A stretch of DNA of 9,190 nt from Candidatus Heimdallarchaeota archaeon (GTDB lineage Archaea; Asgardarchaeota; Heimdallarchaeia; JABLTI01), in NCBI GenBank assembly GCA_023128635.1, contig JAGMDP010000100.1:1-9190 (forward strand). The letters run 5' to 3'. The position numbers were made by a program, and so were the translations under genes. Shown here in pieces: positions 5,637-9,190 of the stretch. Numbering within the stretch: the stretch's first letter is position 1; every line of letters starts with the position of its first letter. The notes beneath the pieces are model-generated. The model was not told the origin of the DNA. It saw only the letters and a list, made by a program, of their open reading frames with translations, and made no database searches.

Positions 5637-5641
5637 TTGTT

Positions 5642-6328
5642 ATGGTTCTAAAAATACTTGGTTTGGCAGATTTACACTCAAGAGGAAGACTAGCAATTGA
5701 CAGTCTCACAAGGATTGTTGAAGAAGAAAAAATAGATTTAATCGCGGTGGCTGGAGATTTAACAACATTTGGTAATCCGAAAAAAGTAAGAAAGGTTTTA
5801 GAAGAATTAGACAAATTAAACAAACCAATTTTCTATGTTCCGGGTAATATGGACTCAGAGGATTCAGATAGCATCGAGTTTTCAAATGTGAAACCACTGC
5901 ATGCGAGAACACGGAATTTTCAAGGCTTTAATTTCATTGGTCTTGGAGCTTCTAATCCAACTCCTTTTAATACTCCAAATGAGCTGCCAGAAGAGATGTT
6001 GAGTTTATTGTTGGGAAAAGCTTTGGAGGAACGACCAAATGATGACCCACTAATTCTGATTTCTCATACTCCGCCATTGGACTCAGAAGCAGACAAGATA
6101 AGAAGAGGAACTCATGTAGGAAGTTTCTGTGTAAGGGACTTTATTGAACGAGAAAAACCAATTCTAGTCTTATGTGGGCATATTCACGAATCAAAGTCTA
6201 TCAGTATGATTAGTGAAACACTTTGTATTAATCCTGGAGCTGGGGCACATAGTAATGCAGCTATAATAGAGATCATGTTGGATGAGCAGGGTAAAGCAAT
6301 AGCTAAGGCTGATTTTGTTAATTTTTAG
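5642..6328 (+). CDS. Calcineurin-like metallophosphoesterase (COG2129/Icc-like)
   Basis: 228 residues forming one metallophosphoesterase domain. All five motifs are visible: D10-L-H12 in GLADLHSRG, G38-D39 in VAGDLTTFG, G68-N-M-D71 in VPGNMDSED (Met replaces the usual His or Cys), His142 in ISHTPPLD and G179-H-I-H182 in LCGHIHESKS. This gives a dinuclear metal site (Mn, Fe or similar). Members of this archaeal/bacterial group hydrolyse phosphodiesters or phosphomonoesters; the natural substrate is not known. The ATG at 5642 is chosen over an in-frame TTG at 5600: it sits five bases before the first strand and five bases after the MBL stop, with a weak SD (AAGTGAT) overlapping that stop. Translational coupling with the MBL gene is likely. 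The bidirectional terminator that follows marks the operon end. Confidence 0.92.
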   Translation: MVLKILGLADLHSRGRLAIDSLTRIVEEEKIDLIAVAGDLTTFGNPKKVRKVLEELDKLNKPIFYVPGNMDSEDSDSIEFSNVKPLHARTRNFQGFNFIGLGASNPTPFNTPNELPEEMLSLLLGKALEERPNDDPLILISHTPPLDSEADKIRRGTHVGSFCVRDFIEREKPILVLCGHIHESKSISMISETLCINPGAGAHSNAAIIEIMLDEQGKAIAKADFVNF

Positions 6329-6372
6329 AAAAAAAAGAAAAAAATTGAGATCTAGTGTTCAGATCTCTTTTT
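6329..6372. terminator. Bidirectional hairpin terminator between convergent genes
   Basis: GAGATCT (6347-6353) and AGATCTC (6361-6367) form a perfect 7-bp stem with a 7-base loop. On the plus strand the stem is followed by TTTTT (6368-6372); on the minus strand it is followed by a long T-rich tract (complement of the A-runs at 6329-6344). The stem lies partly inside the minus-strand gene: its last codons and the TGA (6359-6361) form one arm and part of the loop. It can end transcription from both sides. Confidence 0.7.
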
Positions 6373-7246
6373 CATAATAATCAATTTTACCTGATTGTGA
6401 GAAACCAAATGATTTGTACTTTTCTTCTAGTGGGAGTGTGTCGCCAGATAGGAAAAGACTGGTCTTTTCAGCACCTAATTCTTTAAGCTTATTTATTGCA
6501 ATTGAAAGAAGTGGTGAAAAATACTTATCATCTTCATAATATAGATTTCCAAAATTGAATTCTTTTGGATCATTCTGGCTACGATAAGCTAAAACTCGTC
6601 CTACTATTTTATCATCTTCACGGATAACCATGTGAATTGGAAAAGCTTCTTTATCCTTACTCATTCTTTCAAAGTTGGCTCTTGCATATTCCTCTGGAGC
6701 ACCTAGTTTGTCTACGAAAATCTTTACCATCTGTTCTAAATCTCGGGATTTATCAAATTCTAAAACCTCAATCTCGCTTTCCTGTGTTGAGAGTTCTTTC
6801 AATTTTGCTTCCATCAAGATGTAGAGGTCTCGAGAGTATTTTAATTCGTGTTTCTTTGCTTTTTCAACTGTACCTTTGTATATCTCTCCGACTCGAGTCT
6901 GAATTCTTTGTATACCCTTTTTCTTTAGATTTTCGACAGCTTTTTCAAATAGTAAATCTGAGCACTCTTCGTGACCGGGTAAACACAATGCAAATTCTAG
7001 ATTAGCACGTTTTATTCCATCTTCACTTTCTGGGACAATTGAAGAAGTTAGAAATGCGACCATTTCGTCTTCTTTGAAAGCGTAAAGCTTTGTTTCAGGG
7101 TCAAATCCTTCTCGAGAGTAGGCTTGTTTTAGTTGAGTAGCTGGTGTTTGACCAAAACCACGCCAATCCTTTGTGGCTTCTTTTCCCACTTTCTCCTGGG
7201 CTTCCAAGAAAGCTTCTTGGTAGCTCTTAATCTCGTATTTTGACAT
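6359..7246 (-). CDS. Tandem GNAT-like acetyltransferase with degenerate cofactor loops
   Basis: 295 residues. Two GNAT-like halves can be traced. Half 1 (about 50-145): KLYAFKEDEMVAFLTSSI, a strand ANLEFALCLP, helix ECSDLLFEKAVENLKKKG, strand QRIQTRVG, then KAKKHELKYSRDLYIL. Half 2 (about 158-293): IHMVIREDDKIVGRVLAY, strand FNFGNLYYE, helix SPLLSIAINKLKELG, strand KTSLFLSG, then YKSFGFSQSGKIDYYEK. The two repeat the order strand-helix-strand-helix-bulge. Neither has the R/Q-x-x-G-x-G/A acetyl-CoA loop (PGHEE and EDDKY occupy the place), so at least one half is probably structural and activity is uncertain. The ATG (7246-7244) has a TATA-like box 30 bases upstream and no SD, consistent with a leaderless mRNA. 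Cytoplasmic; substrate unknown. Confidence 0.78.
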   Translation of the reverse strand: MSKYEIKSYQEAFLEAQEKVGKEATKDWRGFGQTPATQLKQAYSREGFDPETKLYAFKEDEMVAFLTSSIVPESEDGIKRANLEFALCLPGHEECSDLLFEKAVENLKKKGIQRIQTRVGEIYKGTVEKAKKHELKYSRDLYILMEAKLKELSTQESEIEVLEFDKSRDLEQMVKIFVDKLGAPEEYARANFERMSKDKEAFPIHMVIREDDKIVGRVLAYRSQNDPKEFNFGNLYYEDDKYFSPLLSIAINKLKELGAEKTSLFLSGDTLPLEEKYKSFGFSQSGKIDYYEKEI

Positions 7247-7270
7247 AAATCAACAATGTGATGGAACAAT

Positions 7271-7280
7271 CTTAAAATTA
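7271..7280 (-). promoter_or_regulatory. Probable TATA box for the tandem GNAT gene
   Basis: On the minus strand the sequence is TAATTTTAAG, centred about 30 bases before the start codon at 7246. With no SD site between, a leaderless or near-leaderless mRNA is predicted. Confidence 0.4.
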
Positions 7281-7304
7281 ACTCTTACTCTGAAAAGCAC
7301 TACC

Positions 7305-7310
7305 TTTAAA
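7305..7310 (+). promoter_or_regulatory. Probable TATA box for the amidohydrolase gene
   Basis: TTTAAA follows CTACC and lies about 58 bases before the TTG start. Transcription would begin near 7332, giving a leader of about 30 bases that contains the SD GAGGA (7354-7358). It is about 30 bases from the TATA-like box of the divergent GNAT gene. Confidence 0.4.
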
Positions 7311-7365
7311 CACAAGCAAAAATAGATAAATGTAGAAAAATAAAACGAATTCCGAGGAACAATTT

Positions 7366-8346
7366 TTGACAGCAGCAGAAGACAAAAACAACACTGAAGG
7401 ATTTAAGCATATAAAATTCAAGTATACAGAACCAAGATGGGATGCTCACGTGCATCTCTACAAAATAGAAGATACTGCTGAATTAGTAAAATATGCTAGC
7501 GAATACAATATCCAAAAATTCACAGCTATTGTTAGGGAAGATTGGAAAGTATACGATGAAAAATTCCCAAATAAATTCGTATTCGCACGCTTTATTATGT
7601 CTCAGAATTTATTCTCCGGAGATATTAAGGAAGCTTTAGACGACATACAATTAATGCATGATTCCGGTTATCCCATAGCAAAATTTTGGTATGCTCCTCG
7701 TTGGCGAAAATATGTTGAAGATCATTTGAAACAAAAGGTCAAAGGATTCAGAATAGATGACCTAAGACTTGATCCACTCTTCGGTAAAATCGAAGATTTA
7801 GGCTTAAAAATGATTTTTCATATTTCAGACCCTGATTTATTATACAAGAAAAACTACCAACCTGCAAGTTACTACGGAACCAAAGAGCAACATCTTTTGG
7901 AACTAGAGAATATTCTGACTCGTCATCCAAATTTAAAAATCCAAGTTGCCCACTTAGCTGGACAACCAGAACAATTAGATAATTTGGGGAGATGGTTGGA
8001 TACTTTCCCAAATCTCTATATTGATATTTCTTCTGCAAAATGGATGGCTCGAGAGTTTTCTTATAAAACTGAAGAAGCAATTGAATTCTTTAAGCAATAC
8101 CAAGATCGAATATTTTTTGGAACTGATATTGTTACAGGGAGAACAGATCGTGAACCAATTCCAGGTTATTATTATTTGCGTTATCTGTCATACTTAGCAT
8201 TATTGGAAACAGATGTTCGGGATTTACCTTTGCCTTTGGAAGATTTAGAAAACGATAATAAAACTGTAATAAATGGTTTAGATTTACCTATGAAGATTCT
8301 CCGCAAAATTTACTGGTCAAATAGTGAGAAATTTTTCAAAGCTTAG
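7366..8346 (+). CDS. Amidohydrolase-related metal-dependent hydrolase (TIM barrel, PF04909 type)
   Basis: 326 residues, close to the usual length for amidohydrolase-2 proteins. These are metal-dependent TIM-barrel hydrolases or decarboxylases acting on C-N, C-O or C-C bonds; the substrate here is unknown. Metal-site residues visible: H28-x-H30 in WDAHVHLY after strand 1, His152 in MIFHISDP, His196 in IQVAHLAGQP and Asp254 in IFFGTDIV after strand 8. Strand 4 IAKFWY and strand 7 NLYIDISS fit the barrel order. The C-terminal helix motif IYWSNSEKFF corresponds to the family's closing 'GNAxRLF' segment. The start is TTG at 7366, with GAGGA seven bases before it; no in-frame ATG lies between it and the HxH motif. 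Its TAG overlaps the stop of the convergent radical-SAM gene. It is divergent from the tandem GNAT gene. Confidence 0.9.
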   Translation: MTAAEDKNNTEGFKHIKFKYTEPRWDAHVHLYKIEDTAELVKYASEYNIQKFTAIVREDWKVYDEKFPNKFVFARFIMSQNLFSGDIKEALDDIQLMHDSGYPIAKFWYAPRWRKYVEDHLKQKVKGFRIDDLRLDPLFGKIEDLGLKMIFHISDPDLLYKKNYQPASYYGTKEQHLLELENILTRHPNLKIQVAHLAGQPEQLDNLGRWLDTFPNLYIDISSAKWMAREFSYKTEEAIEFFKQYQDRIFFGTDIVTGRTDREPIPGYYYLRYLSYLALLETDVRDLPLPLEDLENDNKTVINGLDLPMKILRKIYWSNSEKFFKA

Positions 8347-9190
8347 TTAATAATCTTGATTTTATAACCACACTCTGGACAATTAAAGTTATTAACTAAC
8401 ATACTTTCAATAAAGCGACTCTGAGAACGAGCAATAACTATTTGTTGACATTCCGGACAAAATGTGTTAAGTGATGAGTGCCCAAGAATGTTGCCAATAT
8501 AGACATAATTCAATCCATTTTTCATAGCAGTTGTTCTTGCTTTCTCTAAAATTCCAATATCTGTTCTTGGTAAGTGAAATTTGTGAGTAGGGTAATAGGC
8601 ATTAAAATGAAGGGGAATGTCTGCGGAAAAATCATTCGCAATTCTCTTGGATATCTCGCTAAAATACTCCTCTGAATCACTAATTGTAGGAATAACTAGA
8701 ACAACTATCTCGAGATGAATGCTTTTTTCGAAAGCTAAAGCAATATTCTCAAAAACGTAATCACTATTTGCATTGCAATACATTTTCATATTCTCCTTCC
8801 CGCCTTTCAGACTAACAGTCATAGATGAAAGACCATTTTTGATTAAATCCCTCAAAACCTCCTCGGACATATATCCATTCGTGACAAAACCACTATATAA
8901 TTTTGGATTCGCTTTCGTGAGTAATTTCATAACATCTAATGCATACTCTGCCATTAGTGTTGGTTCATTAAACGAAAAAGAAACTCCTGAAGATTTTGGG
9001 TTCTGAGAAATGATATCAACAAGATTCTCAGGTGAAAGAAAGTGTTTTTCATCGTATTTCTTAGGTTCAACTTTTGTTAAAGAGTAATTCTGACACCAGG
9101 GACAAGAAAAATTACAGGACCAAGAACCAATCGTGGTTGCATAGGATCCAGGGTGAAAATGATATAATGGTTTCTTTTCAATGGGATTCA
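8343..9190 (-). CDS. AmmeMemoRadiSam-type radical SAM enzyme (N-terminus outside window)
   Basis: The frame is open from the window edge to TAA at 8345-8343, giving 281 visible residues; the ATG at 8954 is internal because the cluster motif lies upstream. Near the visible start is NPIEKKPLYHFHPGS, then the radical-SAM 4Fe-4S motif C25-x3-C29-x2-C32 in WSCNFSCPWCQN. Asn-Glu-Pro-Thr (74-77) is the SAM-binding turn seen in pyruvate formate-lyase activase-like proteins (COG1180). The C-terminus, after YVYIGNILGH, carries four cysteines as two CPEC pairs (C244/C247 and C270/C273), a zinc-ribbon or rubredoxin-like knuckle typical of the AmmeMemoRadiSam enzyme. That family is named for co-occurrence with AMMECR1 and Memo proteins; the reaction is not known to me. 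The missing start, about 50-70 residues, is expected to hold another Cys motif. Confidence 0.92.
   Translation of the reverse strand, partial: NPIEKKPLYHFHPGSYATTIGSWSCNFSCPWCQNYSLTKVEPKKYDEKHFLSPENLVDIISQNPKSSGVSFSFNEPTLMAEYALDVMKLLTKANPKLYSGFVTNGYMSEEVLRDLIKNGLSSMTVSLKGGKENMKMYCNANSDYVFENIALAFEKSIHLEIVVLVIPTISDSEEYFSEISKRIANDFSADIPLHFNAYYPTHKFHLPRTDIGILEKARTTAMKNGLNYVYIGNILGHSSLNTFCPECQQIVIARSQSRFIESMLVNNFNCPECGYKIKIIN

Noticed and set aside
5600..5641. In-frame upstream TTG start for the phosphoesterase, overlapping the MBL gene
   Set aside because: The extra 14 residues are translated from the MBL gene's 3' end in another frame, while the ATG at 5642 directly precedes the first strand of the domain.
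6637..7005. 122-residue plus-strand ORF and similar long antisense ORFs at 3535-3828, 4922-5212 and 7748-8080
   Set aside because: All lie opposite genes with clear family motifs; their compositions are antisense artefacts and they have no RBS or promoter of their own.
1..9190. CRISPR array, insertion sequence, toxin-antitoxin pair or defence cassette
   Set aside because: No spaced direct repeats of CRISPR length, no transposase motifs or terminal inverted repeats, and no paired small ORFs of toxin-antitoxin type are visible.

Overview
This 9.2-kb window looks like AT-rich archaeal chromosome (by eye roughly one-third G+C). The evidence is archaeal-style promoters: TATA-like boxes about 25-30 bases upstream of several start codons, some placed so that the mRNA would be leaderless, and others followed by a purine-rich Shine-Dalgarno (SD) site. 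T-tract terminators and the gene content fit too: a stand-alone receiver domain, a COG2129-like phosphoesterase, and the radical-SAM member of the AmmeMemoRadiSam group. An Asgard-type or other mesophilic AT-rich archaeon is my best guess, but no marker here fixes the phylum.

Layout. 1-509: C-terminal part of a secreted or surface protein with thrombospondin-type-3-like calcium-binding repeats and a beta-rich tail. 585-1343: GNAT acetyltransferase. 1425-1784: a 119-residue protein I do not recognise. 1981-2790: alpha/beta hydrolase. 2791-3066: a gene-free stretch full of inverted repeats ahead of 3067-3447, a stand-alone CheY-like receiver. 3471-3965 (minus): flavodoxin, divergent from a rightward cluster of 3-methyladenine DNA glycosylase I (4121-4693), MBL-fold hydrolase (4731-5636) and calcineurin-like phosphoesterase (5642-6328). 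6359-7246 (minus): tandem, degenerate GNAT protein. 7366-8346: amidohydrolase with a TTG start. 8343-9190 (minus, cut by the window end): radical-SAM enzyme of the AmmeMemoRadiSam type, whose stop codon overlaps that of the amidohydrolase.

How the genes relate. Most are single-gene units with their own promoters and terminators, and neighbours often face each other or point apart. The one likely operon is MBL hydrolase plus phosphoesterase (5-base gap), possibly led by the glycosylase (37-base gap). There is no tRNA or rRNA gene, CRISPR array, transposase or defence cassette. The most interesting signals are the nested inverted repeats at 2946-3031, an operator-like palindrome in the flavodoxin/glycosylase divergent region, the internally duplicated GNAT protein, and the radical-SAM gene whose usual partners are not in view. 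I see no convincing new multi-gene system.
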